64,000 nt of DNA from SFFI01 sp964398655 (GTDB lineage Bacteria; Bacillota; Clostridia; Saccharofermentanales; DTU023): NCBI GenBank assembly GCA_964398655.1, contig CAYNNG010000005.1:5081-69080 (forward strand). Direction: 5' to 3'. A program made the translations under genes and the position numbers. The stretch's first letter is position 1, and the number at the start of each line of letters is the position of its first letter. This document shows positions 27,589-36,933 of this stretch, piece by piece. Below the pieces are notes generated by a model. That model searched no databases and had not been told where the DNA came from. It saw nothing but the letters and a program-made list of their open reading frames with translations.

Positions 27589-27842
27589 AACCGCTGTCGC
27601 TCAAAAGCTATGCTTTGAGCAAATAACCATGAAGTCTGAGATTGCCGTCAAGAGCCGCTGCGGCCCTTCGGCGGGTAACTTAGACCGAGTAATCCGCCCC
27701 CGAGGCGGGTGAGTTTACACGCAGCATGATGAGGGTACCTATAACCCAGCGCATGCGTCAGAAAGATGAAGCGTCTGGGTTTTATCTTGTAGATAAATGA
27801 AACACCCGGCTAAGTTGTGAACTTTGAATAACAGGAGGAAAT
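27589..27842 (+). promoter_or_regulatory. S10 operon leader with attenuator-like hairpin
   Basis: No credible gene lies here. GC-rich pairing segments occur at 27658-27712, including CCGCC/GGCGG around 27696-27710. A late hairpin (27743-27752 with 27771-27781, one bulge) is followed by TTATCTT, which looks like an intrinsic terminator 60 bases before rpsJ. S10 leaders in other bacteria are controlled by L4; a similar feedback control is possible here but I see no conserved motif that proves it. Confidence 0.5.
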
Positions 27843-28154
27843 ATGTCTGTAAATCAAAAAATCAGAATTCGCCTTAAGGCCTTTGATCACCAGGTCTTAG
27901 ACGAGAGCGCCGGCAGAATAGTGGAATCGGCAAAGCGGTCTGGAGCCATCGTGTCTGGCCCTATCCCTCTCCCCACAGAAAAAGAAGTCTATACCATTCT
28001 CCGGTCTCCCCACGTAAACAAAGACTCCCGGGAACAGTTCGAATTAAGAACTCACAAGAGACTAATTGATATCCTGGCTCCCAACAACAAGACTATGGAA
28101 GCCCTGATGAAACTCGAGATGCCTGCAGGCGTCAATATCGAGATCAAAATCTAA
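27843..28154 (+). CDS. rpsJ: 30S ribosomal protein S10
   Basis: First gene of the S10 operon, 103 residues, normal length. '[11 protein letters not shown]' at the start, '[20 protein letters not shown]' in the middle and '[15 protein letters not shown]' at the end are canonical. S10 also forms the NusB-S10 antitermination complex. AGGAGG precedes the ATG. Confidence 0.98.
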   Translation: MSVNQKIRIRLKAFDHQVLDESAGRIVESAKRSGAIVSGPIPLPTEKEVYTILRSPHVNKDSREQFELRTHKRLIDILAPNNKTMEALMKLEMPAGVNIEIKI

Positions 28155-28210
28155 TCGGCTAAACCGCTCAAGTTCGCCCTTGGGTGAACCAATAAGCAGG
28201 AGGAATAAAG

Positions 28211-28834
28211 ATGAGTAAATTTATGTTAGGTAGAAAGGCAGGCATGACCCAGATTTTTGATGAGTCTGGAACCGCCATCCCTGTCACAGTCATAGATTGC
28301 GGCCCTCTTACTGTTGTCCAGAAGAAAACAGCAGAGAATGATGGTTACGAAGCAATCAAAGTGGCTTATGAAGAAGCTAAGAAATCTAATAAGCCTGATC
28401 AGGGTCAGTTCGCCAAACACGATCTTAAACCCATGCGCCATATGCGTGAGTTCCAGGCCGATCAAGAGTATGAAGTAGGCCAGGTTATTAACGTCGCTGA
28501 TATGTTTGAAGCTGGCAGCCGTGTGGATATTGCCGGTGTTTCTAAGGGTAAAGGTTATGCTGGCGGCATCAAGCGCCATAATTTTTCCCGCGGCCCTGTA
28601 GCCCATGGTTCTAAGTACCACCGTGCCTCTGGTTCTCTGGGTTCATCCGCTACACCCGCTAAGGTCCATAAGGGTCAGAAACTTCCTGGTCAGATGGGCA
28701 ATGAACGGGTTACCGTACAAAACCTGGATGTAGTCATGGTTGATGGTGAGCGCAATATCTTAGTGGTTAAGGGCTCTGTACCTGGATCCCGCCATAGCCT
28801 CTTAGAGATTCGCGGTACCGTCAAGGCTAAATAG
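28211..28834 (+). CDS. rplC: 50S ribosomal protein L3
   Basis: 207 residues; 'LGRKAGMTQIFDESG' at the N-terminus and the extended-loop region 'GSLGSSATPAKVHKGQKLPG' with 'GNERVTVQNLDVV' are diagnostic. L3 binds 23S rRNA near the peptidyl transferase centre and is one of the assembly initiators. The 56-base gap after rpsJ is larger than most in the operon. AGGAGG precedes the start. Confidence 0.98.
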   Translation: MSKFMLGRKAGMTQIFDESGTAIPVTVIDCGPLTVVQKKTAENDGYEAIKVAYEEAKKSNKPDQGQFAKHDLKPMRHMREFQADQEYEVGQVINVADMFEAGSRVDIAGVSKGKGYAGGIKRHNFSRGPVAHGSKYHRASGSLGSSATPAKVHKGQKLPGQMGNERVTVQNLDVVMVDGERNILVVKGSVPGSRHSLLEIRGTVKAK

Positions 28835-28851
28835 ACGGAGAGGTAATTAGC

Positions 28852-29475
28852 ATGGCAAAATTAGATTTATATACAATGAAGGGTGACCGCAAGGGTGAGA
28901 TCGAAGTTTCTGATGCAATTTTCGCTCTGGAACCCAACCAAGATTTACTTCACCGTGCGGTAGTCATCCAGCTTGGTAATAAACGTCAAGGCACACACAA
29001 AGCAAAGGACCGTTCTGAAGTGCGCGGCGGCGGCCGTAAGCCTTACAGACAAAAGGGTACGGGCCGTGCTCGTCAAGGCTCCATCCGTTCGCCCCTTAAA
29101 ATCGGCGGTGGTGTAACCTTTGGCCCTCTGCCTCGTTCTTATCGCAAGACCATGCCTAAGAAGATGAGAAGACAAGCACTCAAGTCTGCCTTATCTGCAT
29201 GTGTTCAAGGGGAAAAGATGCTCGTTTTAGATGAGCTCCAACTGCAAGAAGTTAAGACTAAAGCTATGGCTGAGGTTTTAAATAACCTGAAGTTAGACAA
29301 ATCTACCCTGGTCATCTTAGACAGCAAGAACAAAGTTGTTGAGCTATCTGCCCGCAACATTCCTGGTGTGACCGTGGAGTATGTCAATACCATCAACGTT
29401 TACGACCTGCTTAAACACGATAAGGTTCTCATGACCGAGGCAAGCATCCGTAAATTAGAGGAGGTATATGCCTAA
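28852..29475 (+). CDS. rplD: 50S ribosomal protein L4
   Basis: 207 residues. 'KAKDRSEVRGGGRKPYRQKG' marks the loop that lines the exit tunnel. In several bacteria free L4 represses its own operon through the S10 leader. Its stop overlaps the rplW start by one base (TAATG), indicating coupled translation. Confidence 0.97.
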   Translation: MAKLDLYTMKGDRKGEIEVSDAIFALEPNQDLLHRAVVIQLGNKRQGTHKAKDRSEVRGGGRKPYRQKGTGRARQGSIRSPLKIGGGVTFGPLPRSYRKTMPKKMRRQALKSALSACVQGEKMLVLDELQLQEVKTKAMAEVLNNLKLDKSTLVILDSKNKVVELSARNIPGVTVEYVNTINVYDLLKHDKVLMTEASIRKLEEVYA

Positions 29476-29825
29476 TGAATCCCCATGACATCATTATTGC
29501 GCCGATCATTACTGAGCGGTCTACTATGAGCACATACGCTGGCAAGTACACCTTCAAAGTTGCTTCTAAAGCAACCAAAGTGCAGATTCGCCAAGCTTGT
29601 GAAGAACTATTTAATGTCAAAGTGCTAAAGGTCAACACCAGAAACGTTCTGGGAAAAACCAAGCGAGTTGGTCTGAATAGTGGACGCACTCCTGGTTATA
29701 AGAAGGCCATTGTGACTATTGATACCGATCCCCAGCCCGAGACCTATCTGGCTAAAGGCGGCAAGGTCGCCAGCACTGGCAAAAAATACAACGATACGAT
29801 TGAAGAATTCGGGTTCGGCCACTAA
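29475..29825 (+). CDS. rplW: 50S ribosomal protein L23
   Basis: 116 residues, slightly longer than the usual 95-100. 'IIAPIITERSTM' and 'YTFKVASKATKVQIRQACEE' are conserved; L23 sits at the tunnel exit and docks trigger factor and SRP. It starts inside the rplD stop codon. Confidence 0.97.
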   Translation: MNPHDIIIAPIITERSTMSTYAGKYTFKVASKATKVQIRQACEELFNVKVLKVNTRNVLGKTKRVGLNSGRTPGYKKAIVTIDTDPQPETYLAKGGKVASTGKKYNDTIEEFGFGH

Positions 29826-29854
29826 GTCGTCCCCAAGAGAAGGAGTAGAGTAAA

Positions 29855-30682
29855 ATGGCAAAAAGCTATCGACCCACTTCTCCCGCACGTAGGGAAATGA
29901 CCACGGCCGACTTCTCTGAACTTTCAGGAAAGAAGCCCGAAGCATCACTCCTTAAAGTGCGCAAGCAGAATAGTGGGCGCAACAATTATGGACGTATTAC
30001 AGTAAGACGCCGCGGCGGCGGCAACCGGCGCAAGTACAGAGTTATCGAATGGCGTCGGGAAAAAGATGATATTCCAGCCAAGGTAGCGGCTTTAGAGTAT
30101 GACCCCAACCGGTCTGCTAATCTTGCTCTCCTGCATTACGCAGATGGCGCGAAATCCTACATCTTAGCTCCTCATGGTATTGAGGTTGGTCAGACAGTCA
30201 TTTCTGGTGAAGCTGTTGACCCCGTTCCTGGCAACTGCATGCCCCTCAAGTCCATCCCCGTAGGTACCATGGTGCACTGCGTTGAGCTGAAACCCGGCCG
30301 TGGAGCTCAGATTGTTCGTTCCGCTGGTTCTTCCGCTCAGCTCATGGCTAAAGAAGGCCGTTACGCTCAGCTGCGTCTGCCTTCTGGCGAGTACCGCATG
30401 GTCCTGCAGAGCTGCCGCGCCACTGTGGGTATTGTCGGCAATATCGAACATGAAAATATCACCTTGGGTAAAGCTGGACGCGTAAGACATATGGGCCGCC
30501 GTCCCGAAGTTCGTGGTAAAGTCATGAACCCCGTTGATCACCCTCACGGCGGTGGTGAAGGCAGAAACCCCATCGGTATGCCTAGCCCCATGTCTCCTTG
30601 GGGTAAACCTACCCGCGGTAAGAAGACCCGTAAGCACAATAAGCAATCGGATAAGTTCATTGTCCGTCGCAGGAAGAAGTAG
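29855..30682 (+). CDS. rplB: 50S ribosomal protein L2
   Basis: 275 residues, the normal length. '[16 protein letters not shown]' at the start and '[18 protein letters not shown]' near residue 226, with the conserved His needed for peptidyl transfer, are diagnostic. The C-terminus is basic as usual. Confidence 0.98.
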   Translation: MAKSYRPTSPARREMTTADFSELSGKKPEASLLKVRKQNSGRNNYGRITVRRRGGGNRRKYRVIEWRREKDDIPAKVAALEYDPNRSANLALLHYADGAKSYILAPHGIEVGQTVISGEAVDPVPGNCMPLKSIPVGTMVHCVELKPGRGAQIVRSAGSSAQLMAKEGRYAQLRLPSGEYRMVLQSCRATVGIVGNIEHENITLGKAGRVRHMGRRPEVRGKVMNPVDHPHGGGEGRNPIGMPSPMSPWGKPTRGKKTRKHNKQSDKFIVRRRKK

Positions 30683-30699
30683 TAGGAGGATAGACAAGT

Positions 30700-30972
30700 A
30701 TGAGCCGTTCATCAAAAAAAGGATTCTTTGTCGAAGAAAAGCTGATGCAGCGCATCGTTGACATGAATGCGAAGAATGAGCAAAAAGTTCTTAAGACTTG
30801 GTCTCGTTCTTCTACCATCTTCCCAGAAATGGTTGGACATACCATTGCAGTACATGATGGTCGCAAGCACGTGCCCGTCTATATCACAGAAGAAATGGTC
30901 GGACACAAGCTGGGTGAGTTTGCCCCCACCCGTACTTTTAGATCTCACGCGAGATCCGAAAAGAGTGTCTAG
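30700..30972 (+). CDS. rpsS: 30S ribosomal protein S19
   Basis: 90 residues. '[18 protein letters not shown]' and '[17 protein letters not shown]' are family signatures. S19 binds the 30S head with S13. AGGAGG precedes the ATG; rplV follows after 16 bases. Confidence 0.97.
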   Translation: MSRSSKKGFFVEEKLMQRIVDMNAKNEQKVLKTWSRSSTIFPEMVGHTIAVHDGRKHVPVYITEEMVGHKLGEFAPTRTFRSHARSEKSV

Positions 30973-30988
30973 GATCGGAGGAAGCTAA

Positions 30989-31465
30989 ATGGGAAAGAAA
31001 GCAATGAGTAAACAGGAGCTCCTTGAAAAGCGCGAAGAGATCCTAGCTGATTACCATAAGATTCAAAAAAGATCACAGAAAAAGCCTGTGCTCACCAAGA
31101 AAGAAAAGAAGATCTTGGGCATCGGTAAAGATGAAGGCAGAGCCACTCAATCTCACGTTCGCATGGCCACCAGCAAAGCTGCCCTGGTTTGCGACTTAGT
31201 TAGAGGCAAGGATCTGGCCGAAGCAAAGGCAATCTTGACTTATACGAACCGCGCAGCGGCACCTGTCGTGCTGAAGCTGCTCAACTCTGCAGAAGCTAAC
31301 GCCGTGAATAATAACGGTTTAGACAGCAACCAACTCTATGTGGCAGAAATTTCCGCCCGCCCCGGCCCCATCCTTAAGCGTTGGAAGGCTATGGGTAAGG
31401 GTTCTGCTAGCCGGATCAACAAGAGAACTTGCCACATTACTGCAGTAGTAAGAGAAAGAGCCTAG
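30989..31465 (+). CDS. rplV: 50S ribosomal protein L22 with N-terminal extension
   Basis: 158 residues against about 110 for most bacterial L22. The conserved core starts near residue 54 ('SHVRMATSKAALVCDLVRGK') and runs through 'RPGPILKRWKAMGKGSASRI' to the end. The extra first 50 residues are Lys/Glu-rich and probably helical. The ATG at 30989 has GGAGG seven bases upstream and no competing site exists nearer the core, so the extension is probably translated. Confidence 0.96.
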   Translation: MGKKAMSKQELLEKREEILADYHKIQKRSQKKPVLTKKEKKILGIGKDEGRATQSHVRMATSKAALVCDLVRGKDLAEAKAILTYTNRAAAPVVLKLLNSAEANAVNNNGLDSNQLYVAEISARPGPILKRWKAMGKGSASRINKRTCHITAVVRERA

Positions 31466-31474
31466 GAGGTAAGT

Positions 31475-32143
31475 ATGGGTCAGAAAGTTAATCCCCACGG
31501 TTTTAGAGTAGGTGTTATCAAAGATTGGGACACCCGCTGGTATGCCAATAAGAAAGATTTCTCTCGCTTCCTAGTTGAGGACTATAACATCCGCCAGTAT
31601 GTTGAATCTCAGCTGCCTAACACAGGTGTTTCTCGTCTGGAAATTGAGCGCGAAGGTGAAGACAAAGTAGTTATTACCATTTCGACCTCTAAGCCTGGTA
31701 TTGTTATTGGCCGTCAAGGCGCAGAAATTGATGCTCTGAAAAAGAAACTGAATAAAAAGTTTGGCCGTAATTTCTTTATCAACGTTAAAGAGATTAAGAA
31801 CCCCGACAGCGATGCTCAATTAGTAGCGGAAAATATTGCTCGTCAGCTGGAAGAACGTGTGTCTTTCCGCCGGGCCATGAAGCAGGCTATTAATAATGCC
31901 ATGAAGACTGGTGTTCGCGGTATCAAGACCATGTGCTCCGGACGCTTAGGCGGTGCAGAAATTGCTCGTACTGAGCAGTACCATGAAGGTACCATTCCTC
32001 TGCACACCTTACGGGCAGATATCGATTATGGCTTTGCTGAAGCACATACTCAATATGGCCGTTTAGGCGTAAAAGTTTGGGTTTACAAGGGAGAGATTAT
32101 CCCTGTGCCCAAGGCCCAGACAGCTATGGAAGGAGAAGCCTAG
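31475..32143 (+). CDS. rpsC: 30S ribosomal protein S3
   Basis: 222 residues. '[20 protein letters not shown]' at the start, the KH-domain '[20 protein letters not shown]' and '[19 protein letters not shown]' near the end are diagnostic. S3 lines the mRNA entry with S4 and S5. The next gene begins directly after its stop codon. Confidence 0.98.
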   Translation: MGQKVNPHGFRVGVIKDWDTRWYANKKDFSRFLVEDYNIRQYVESQLPNTGVSRLEIEREGEDKVVITISTSKPGIVIGRQGAEIDALKKKLNKKFGRNFFINVKEIKNPDSDAQLVAENIARQLEERVSFRRAMKQAINNAMKTGVRGIKTMCSGRLGGAEIARTEQYHEGTIPLHTLRADIDYGFAEAHTQYGRLGVKVWVYKGEIIPVPKAQTAMEGEA

Positions 32144-32716
32144 ATGTTATTACCCAAGAGAGTTAAATATAGAAAACAACAGCGGGGCCGGATGAAGGGT
32201 AAAGCCACCCGCGGCAATAAGGTCAGTTACGGCCAGTACGGTCTGCAGGCTTTGGAGCCTTGCTGGATGACCTCCGCGCAGATTGAAGCCGCCCGTGTTG
32301 CTATTAACCGTTACCTCCGTCGTGGTGGTACAGTCTGGATCAAAGTTTTCCCTGACAAGCCCGTAACCTCTCAACCTGCAGAAACCCGCATGGGTTCCGG
32401 TAAAGGTACTCCTGAGTATTGGGTAGCAGTAGTTAAACCCGGCCGTGTCCTCTTTGAACTCGCTGGTGTTCCTAAGGAAACTGCTAAAGAAGCCTTCCGT
32501 CTCGCCAGTCACAAACTGCCTATTAAGTGCCGTTTCGTTGAGAGTGATAGAAAGCTTACCGCCGAAGAATACGCCAAGTTTGCCACAGTTCAGTCTGATG
32601 TTATTGAATCTCTGGAAGAAGCTGATGCCGCTGCTCAAGAGGCTGAAGCTCACGAGGGCGCTCACCCTGAGGGCGAAGATAATGACAATGCGGAGGATGC
32701 TAGTGATGAAAGCTAA
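32144..32716 (+). CDS. rplP: 50S ribosomal protein L16 with acidic C-terminal tail
   Basis: 190 residues against 137-145 usually. The core is canonical: '[18 protein letters not shown]', '[15 protein letters not shown]' and '[19 protein letters not shown]'. From about residue 135 a tail follows that becomes very acidic (many Glu, Asp and Ala) and ends with 'AEDASDES'. Its last 11 bases overlap rpmC. There is no sign of a frameshift at the core-tail junction. Confidence 0.96.
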   Translation: MLLPKRVKYRKQQRGRMKGKATRGNKVSYGQYGLQALEPCWMTSAQIEAARVAINRYLRRGGTVWIKVFPDKPVTSQPAETRMGSGKGTPEYWVAVVKPGRVLFELAGVPKETAKEAFRLASHKLPIKCRFVESDRKLTAEEYAKFATVQSDVIESLEEADAAAQEAEAHEGAHPEGEDNDNAEDASDES

Positions 32717-32903
32717 AGATTTACGCAATAAGAGCGTGGCCGAGCTCGATCAAGAGCTCCTTGACCTCAAGGAAGAGCTGTTCAAGCTGAGATTCCAACA
32801 CGCTACCAATCAATTAGACAATCCTTTACAGTTAAAATCCGTTAAACGCGATATCGCCCGGGTTAAAACTGTTCTCAAGGAACGGGAAATTGCCAAGGCA
32901 TAG
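32706..32903 (+). CDS. rpmC: 50S ribosomal protein L29
   Basis: 65 residues, normal length. '[18 protein letters not shown]' and '[15 protein letters not shown]' are the L29 pattern. The frame is open far upstream inside rplP, but ATG 32706 lies nine bases after GGAGG (32692-32696) and matches the family start. It overlaps the end of rplP by 11 bases in another frame. Confidence 0.95.
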   Translation: MKAKDLRNKSVAELDQELLDLKEELFKLRFQHATNQLDNPLQLKSVKRDIARVKTVLKEREIAKA

Positions 32904-32915
32904 TGAGGTGGACTA

Positions 32916-33170
32916 ATGGAAAGAAATATTAGAAAAACTCGTACCGGCCTCGTTGTCTCTGACAAGATGGATAAGACAGTGGTCGTAGAAGTTACGGACC
33001 GTGTGCAGCACCGTCTGTACAAGAGATATGTCAAACGTACCACCCGCTTCAAGGCCCACGATGAAAATAACGAATGTGGCGTTGGCGATACCGTACGTAT
33101 TATGGAAACTCGTCCCCTCAGTAAGGACAAAAACTGGCGGGTAGAGAAGATCATCGAGAAGGCTAAATAG
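32916..33170 (+). CDS. rpsQ: 30S ribosomal protein S17
   Basis: 84 residues. '[19 protein letters not shown]' and '[20 protein letters not shown]' are the S17 signatures. It is a primary 16S rRNA binder of OB fold. Gap to rpmC 12 bases. Confidence 0.97.
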   Translation: MERNIRKTRTGLVVSDKMDKTVVVEVTDRVQHRLYKRYVKRTTRFKAHDENNECGVGDTVRIMETRPLSKDKNWRVEKIIEKAK

Positions 33171-33184
33171 TCGGAGGCAGCAGT

Positions 33185-33553
33185 ATGATTCAAGTACAAA
33201 GTTATTTAAAATCTGCAGATAATACCGGTGCCAGACAATTGCAATGCATTAAGGTCCTGGGTGGATCCAAGCGTAAATATGCCAATATCGGTGACGTAAT
33301 TGTTTGCTCGGTCAAAGAAGCATCGCCCGGGGGCGTTGTGAAAAAAGGTGATGTAGTCAAGGCTGTTATCGTCCGCACAAAGAAGGGCGTACGACGCAGC
33401 GACGGATCTCTCATTCGTTTTGACGAAAACGCCGCAGTCATCCTCAAGGACGACAATACCCCTCAAGGCACCCGTATTTTTGGACCAATCGCGAGAGAAC
33501 TGCGTGAGAAGAACTACATGCGTATTCTCTCTCTGGCCCCAGAAGTGCTGTAA
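33185..33553 (+). CDS. rplN: 50S ribosomal protein L14
   Basis: 122 residues, exact family length. '[20 protein letters not shown]' at the start, with Tyr in place of the more usual Thr/Arg, and '[20 protein letters not shown]' at the end are diagnostic. GGAGG precedes the ATG. Confidence 0.98.
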   Translation: MIQVQSYLKSADNTGARQLQCIKVLGGSKRKYANIGDVIVCSVKEASPGGVVKKGDVVKAVIVRTKKGVRRSDGSLIRFDENAAVILKDDNTPQGTRIFGPIARELREKNYMRILSLAPEVL

Positions 33554-33565
33554 GAGGAGGAAACT

Positions 33566-33904
33566 ATGGCAAAATTACACGTAAAAGTTAATGATAATGT
33601 CTTCGTCCTCAATGGTAAGGATGCCGGCAAGACTGGTAAGGTTCTGAAGGTAGATCCTAAGCACAACCGGGTTGTCGTAGAGGGCGTGAATATTATTACG
33701 AAGCACCAAAAGCCTGACATGCGTCTGAATACTGGCGGGCTGGTCAAAAAAGAAGCTGCTATCAATGCTTCCAAGGTCATGCTGGTTTGCCCCAAGTGCA
33801 AGAAACCTTCCAAGACCGGTTATCGTTTCTTGGAAAATGGCGACAAAGTACGTTATTGCAAGTCTTGCAATGCTGACCTTGAGACCGTCCGTAAGGCTAA
33901 GTAG
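33566..33904 (+). CDS. rplX: 50S ribosomal protein L24, zinc-ribbon type
   Basis: 112 residues with an N-terminal KOW motif ('GKDAGKTGKVLKVDPKHNRV') and a C-terminal Cys4 pair ('CPKCKKPSKTG' and 'CKSCNADLE') that probably binds zinc. Zinc-bearing L24 is known from several bacterial groups. AGAGGAGG precedes the ATG. Confidence 0.97.
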   Translation: MAKLHVKVNDNVFVLNGKDAGKTGKVLKVDPKHNRVVVEGVNIITKHQKPDMRLNTGGLVKKEAAINASKVMLVCPKCKKPSKTGYRFLENGDKVRYCKSCNADLETVRKAK

Positions 33905-33916
33905 TGAGAGGTAAGT

Positions 33917-34459
33917 ATGGAAAACAGATTATACGATAAATATATTGATGAAGTCGTACCTGCCTTACAGGAGCGCTTTCAGTATAAGTCCGTCATGCAA
34001 GTACCCAAGCTCGAAAAAATCGTGCTGAACATGGGTGTTGGCGATGCACGGGAAAATGCTAAAGCTATTGAGTCCTCTGTGGACGTGCTGAAGACCATTT
34101 CTGGTCAAGCTCCTGTTGTCATCAAAGCCCGTAAGTCAGTCGCTAACTTTAAACTGAGAGAGGGTATGAACATTGGTGTCAAGGTTACCCTGCGCGGTCA
34201 GAGAATGTATGAGTTCTTAGACAAACTTATTTCCATTGCTCTGCCTCGTACCCGTGACTTCCGTGGCATTAACCCTAACTCTTTTGACGGTCGCGGCAAC
34301 TACGCTTTAGGCGCTAAAGAACAGCTCATTTTCCCCGAAGTCGACTACGATTCAATTGACAAGATTCGTGGTTTGGATATCGCGATTGTCACCACGGCGG
34401 AAACTGACGAAGAAGGCAAAGCATTGCTGACTGGGCTGGGCATGCCTTTCCGTAAGTAG
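33917..34459 (+). CDS. rplE: 50S ribosomal protein L5
   Basis: 180 residues. '[16 protein letters not shown]' and '[20 protein letters not shown]' and '[17 protein letters not shown]' are diagnostic. L5 binds 5S rRNA with L18. Normal length and spacing. Confidence 0.98.
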   Translation: MENRLYDKYIDEVVPALQERFQYKSVMQVPKLEKIVLNMGVGDARENAKAIESSVDVLKTISGQAPVVIKARKSVANFKLREGMNIGVKVTLRGQRMYEFLDKLISIALPRTRDFRGINPNSFDGRGNYALGAKEQLIFPEVDYDSIDKIRGLDIAIVTTAETDEEGKALLTGLGMPFRK

Positions 34460-34471
34460 AGGGAGTAAAAC

Positions 34472-34657
34472 ATGGCTAAAACTTCAAAAATTGTAAAAGC
34501 TCAACAAGAACCCAAGTTTTCAACCAGACAGCATAACCGCTGCCAAATTTGCGGCCGCCCTCGGGCTTACATGCGCAAGTTTGGGATCTGCCGACTCTGC
34601 TTCCGTGAACTGGCTTACAAGGGTCAGATCCCGGGCGTTCGCAAGGCTAGCTGGTAG
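34472..34657 (+). CDS. rpsN: 30S ribosomal protein S14, zinc type
   Basis: 61 residues. The short Cys4 form: '[20 protein letters not shown]' holds both Cys-x-x-Cys pairs. The usual ending '[11 protein letters not shown]' is present. The zinc form in the spc operon is typical of Gram-positive bacteria. Confidence 0.97.
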   Translation: MAKTSKIVKAQQEPKFSTRQHNRCQICGRPRAYMRKFGICRLCFRELAYKGQIPGVRKASW

Positions 34658-34668
34658 AGGAGGAAGAT

Positions 34669-35064
34669 ATGCAAATTACTGATCCAATCGCTGATATGCT
34701 GACTCGTATCCGCAATGCCGGTTCCGCCGGTCATCCTAGCTGCACCGTTCCTGCCTCCAAGCTGAAAGCTGCTGTAGGTCAGATCCTGGTTGATGAAGGT
34801 TACATTCAATCCATGGAAATCTTGGATGAAGGTGTCCAAGGTACCTTAAAGATTACCCTTAAGTATCATGACCGCAAAAATGCTATTCAAGGCATGAAGC
34901 GGATTTCTCGCCCCGGCCTGCGTGTCTATTCTGACGCTCAGAACATGCCTAAGGTACTGAACGGTCTGGGTATTGCCATCGTTTCTACTTCTAAGGGTGT
35001 TATGACCGATAGAAGCGCACGTAAGCAAAATGTAGGCGGCGAAGTCCTGGCCTACATTTGGTAA
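34669..35064 (+). CDS. rpsH: 30S ribosomal protein S8
   Basis: 131 residues. '[18 protein letters not shown]' at the start and '[19 protein letters not shown]' near the end are the family signatures. In other bacteria S8 represses the spc operon. AGAGGAGG precedes the ATG. Confidence 0.98.
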   Translation: MQITDPIADMLTRIRNAGSAGHPSCTVPASKLKAAVGQILVDEGYIQSMEILDEGVQGTLKITLKYHDRKNAIQGMKRISRPGLRVYSDAQNMPKVLNGLGIAIVSTSKGVMTDRSARKQNVGGEVLAYIW

Positions 35065-35115
35065 TAAACTCTGAAAAGGCCTATAAGGCTGCAATCTTAA
35101 GAGCAGGAGGAAACA

Positions 35116-35652
35116 ATGTCTCGTATAGGAAGAATGCCTATTACAGTTCCTCAGGGCATTGAGGTGAAATTTGAAAACCATGTCTGCACTGTCAGCAAGG
35201 GTAAGGACAAATTAAGCCAAAAAATTGACCCGAGGATTGAGTTTGAACAGAAAGACGGCCGTATTGAATTAAGCCGTCACAGCGATGATAAAGAAGTTCG
35301 CGCCTTGCATGGTTTGTATCGCGCACTTATTCATAACATGATCGTTGGCCTAGACCAGGGCTTTTCCAAAACCCTGAGAATTGAAGGTGTAGGTTACAAA
35401 GCAGAGCTTAAGGGTAAAGACCTGGTATTGACTGTTGGTCTTTCTCATACTGTAGAAATGCAGGCACCCGAGGGCATCACCTTTGAGTTAACTAAGCCCA
35501 CTGAAATCATTATTAAGGGTGCTGACAAGCAGATGGTAGGCGAAACTGCTGCCAAGATCCGTGCTGTCCGTCCCCCCGAACCTTACAAGGGCAAGGGCAT
35601 CCGCTATGCTGATGAAGTCGTACGCCTCAAAGAAGGCAAGACTGGTGCCTAA
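35116..35652 (+). CDS. rplF: 50S ribosomal protein L6
   Basis: 178 residues. 'SRIGRMPITVPQGIEVKF' at the start and 'RPPEPYKGKGIRYADEVV' near the end are diagnostic. The 51-base gap from rpsH is longer than usual here but shows no clear terminator or promoter. Confidence 0.98.
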   Translation: MSRIGRMPITVPQGIEVKFENHVCTVSKGKDKLSQKIDPRIEFEQKDGRIELSRHSDDKEVRALHGLYRALIHNMIVGLDQGFSKTLRIEGVGYKAELKGKDLVLTVGLSHTVEMQAPEGITFELTKPTEIIIKGADKQMVGETAAKIRAVRPPEPYKGKGIRYADEVVRLKEGKTGA

Positions 35653-35670
35653 TGAAAGGAAGATAGCAAG

Positions 35671-36033
35671 ATGATTAAGAAAATTTCTAGGAACGCCATC
35701 CGCAAGAGAAAACAAGAACGCGTTCGTAAAAAGGTTTCTGGTACGGCTGAACGGCCCAGGCTCTCTGTCTTTCGTTCTAACGCCCAGATTTACGCTCAGA
35801 TTATCAACGATGAGGAGCAAAGAACTTTAGTTTCTGCCTCTTCCTTAGAACCTGAGTACAAGGGCAAGTCTGGCGCGAACACCGAGGCTGCCGAGCAGGT
35901 TGGCAAGGCAATTGCTGAGCGTGCTTTAAAGGCTGGTATTGAAGAAGTCGTGTTTGACCGCTCTGGTTATATCTATCATGGCCGTATAGCTGCCCTGGCT
36001 GATGCTGCTCGTGAAGCTGGCCTTAAATTCTAG
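35671..36033 (+). CDS. rplR: 50S ribosomal protein L18
   Basis: 120 residues. '[19 protein letters not shown]' and '[20 protein letters not shown]' are diagnostic. Binds 5S rRNA. Normal length. A short AGGA precedes the ATG. Confidence 0.98.
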   Translation: MIKKISRNAIRKRKQERVRKKVSGTAERPRLSVFRSNAQIYAQIINDEEQRTLVSASSLEPEYKGKSGANTEAAEQVGKAIAERALKAGIEEVVFDRSGYIYHGRIAALADAAREAGLKF

Positions 36034-36044
36034 GAGGATACAAG

Positions 36045-36722
36045 ATGCAAGAAAATATGCAAGACAACCTCGTACGGGAAGACAAAAACCTGCAAGAGGC
36101 AAATACATCTGCAGACCAAGCTCCTAGGGGCAATGCTGATCAAGACCGTGATATGAGAGACTCTAGAACCTCTCGCGGTAATAATCCCCGCAATAACCGC
36201 CGGCGCAGAAATGACCGCGGCGGACGCAGACGTGAAGAGAAGAAGGATCCTATCAAGGATGAAGTCATCCATATCGGTCGTGTTGCTAAGACGGTAAAAG
36301 GTGGTCGTAACTATCGCTTTACTGCCCTGGTTATTGCTGGTGACGGTGAAGGCAGAGTAGGTAAAGGTACAGGTAAGGCTGGCGAAGTTCCAGATGCTAT
36401 TCGTAAAGCCTCTGAGAATGCTCGTAAGAACATGATCGAGGTTCCTATCTCTGGCACCACCATCCCTCATGAAGTTACCGGTGTGTTTGGCGGCGGTAAG
36501 GTAATTCTCAAACCCGCTCCCGAAGGTACTGGTGTTATCGCTGGCGGACCTATCCGTGCTATCTGCGACCTGGCAGGCATCAAGGATGTTCGTACTAAAT
36601 CTCTGGGAAGCAATAACCCCAACAACATGGTCAATGCCGCTTTTGAAGGCTTAAAGAGCCTGTCTTCCATTGAAGATATCGCTAAAAAGCGCGGCAAGAC
36701 TGTAAAAGAGATTATCAGCTAA
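36045..36722 (+). CDS. rpsE: 30S ribosomal protein S5 with N-terminal extension
   Basis: 225 residues against about 165 normally. The core begins near residue 73 ('[20 protein letters not shown]') and includes '[19 protein letters not shown]' and the C-terminal 'KTVKEII'. The first 70 residues contain an acidic part and then an Arg/Asn-rich, low-complexity stretch. The ATG at 36045 has AGGAGG upstream at good distance, so the extension is probably made. S5 helps mRNA unwinding and fidelity. Confidence 0.96.
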   Translation: MQENMQDNLVREDKNLQEANTSADQAPRGNADQDRDMRDSRTSRGNNPRNNRRRRNDRGGRRREEKKDPIKDEVIHIGRVAKTVKGGRNYRFTALVIAGDGEGRVGKGTGKAGEVPDAIRKASENARKNMIEVPISGTTIPHEVTGVFGGGKVILKPAPEGTGVIAGGPIRAICDLAGIKDVRTKSLGSNNPNNMVNAAFEGLKSLSSIEDIAKKRGKTVKEIIS

Positions 36723-36733
36723 GGAGGGCGAAC

Positions 36734-36922
36734 GTGAAAAAGTTATTAGTAACCCAAGTTAGGTCTAGCAATAAATGCACCAAGAACCAGCTTGCTAATC
36801 TCCAGGCCCTCGGCTTGACCAAGATTAATGAGCAGGTTCTGCATGAAGACAACGCTGCTGTTAGAGGTATGTGCAACAAGGTTAGCCATCTCGTAACGGT
36901 GGAAGAAGTTGAAGTTGAATAG
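36734..36922 (+). CDS. rpmD: 50S ribosomal protein L30
   Basis: 62 residues starting at GTG 36734 after AGGAGGG. '[20 protein letters not shown]' and the ending with '[10 protein letters not shown]' fit the short bacterial L30. Spacing of 11 bases to both neighbours. Confidence 0.95.
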   Translation: MKKLLVTQVRSSNKCTKNQLANLQALGLTKINEQVLHEDNAAVRGMCNKVSHLVTVEEVEVE

Positions 36923-36933
36923 GAGGCTAGATA

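Noticed and set aside
27488..27712. 74-codon frame after trpS
   Set aside because: It covers the terminator and the S10 promoter, starts at GTG without a ribosome site and resembles nothing.
32150..32728. Long minus-strand frame antisense to rplP
   Set aside because: It is the shadow of a strongly conserved ribosomal gene and has no ribosome site or recognisable domain. The same applies to the frames opposite rplB (30164-30715) and other ribosomal genes.
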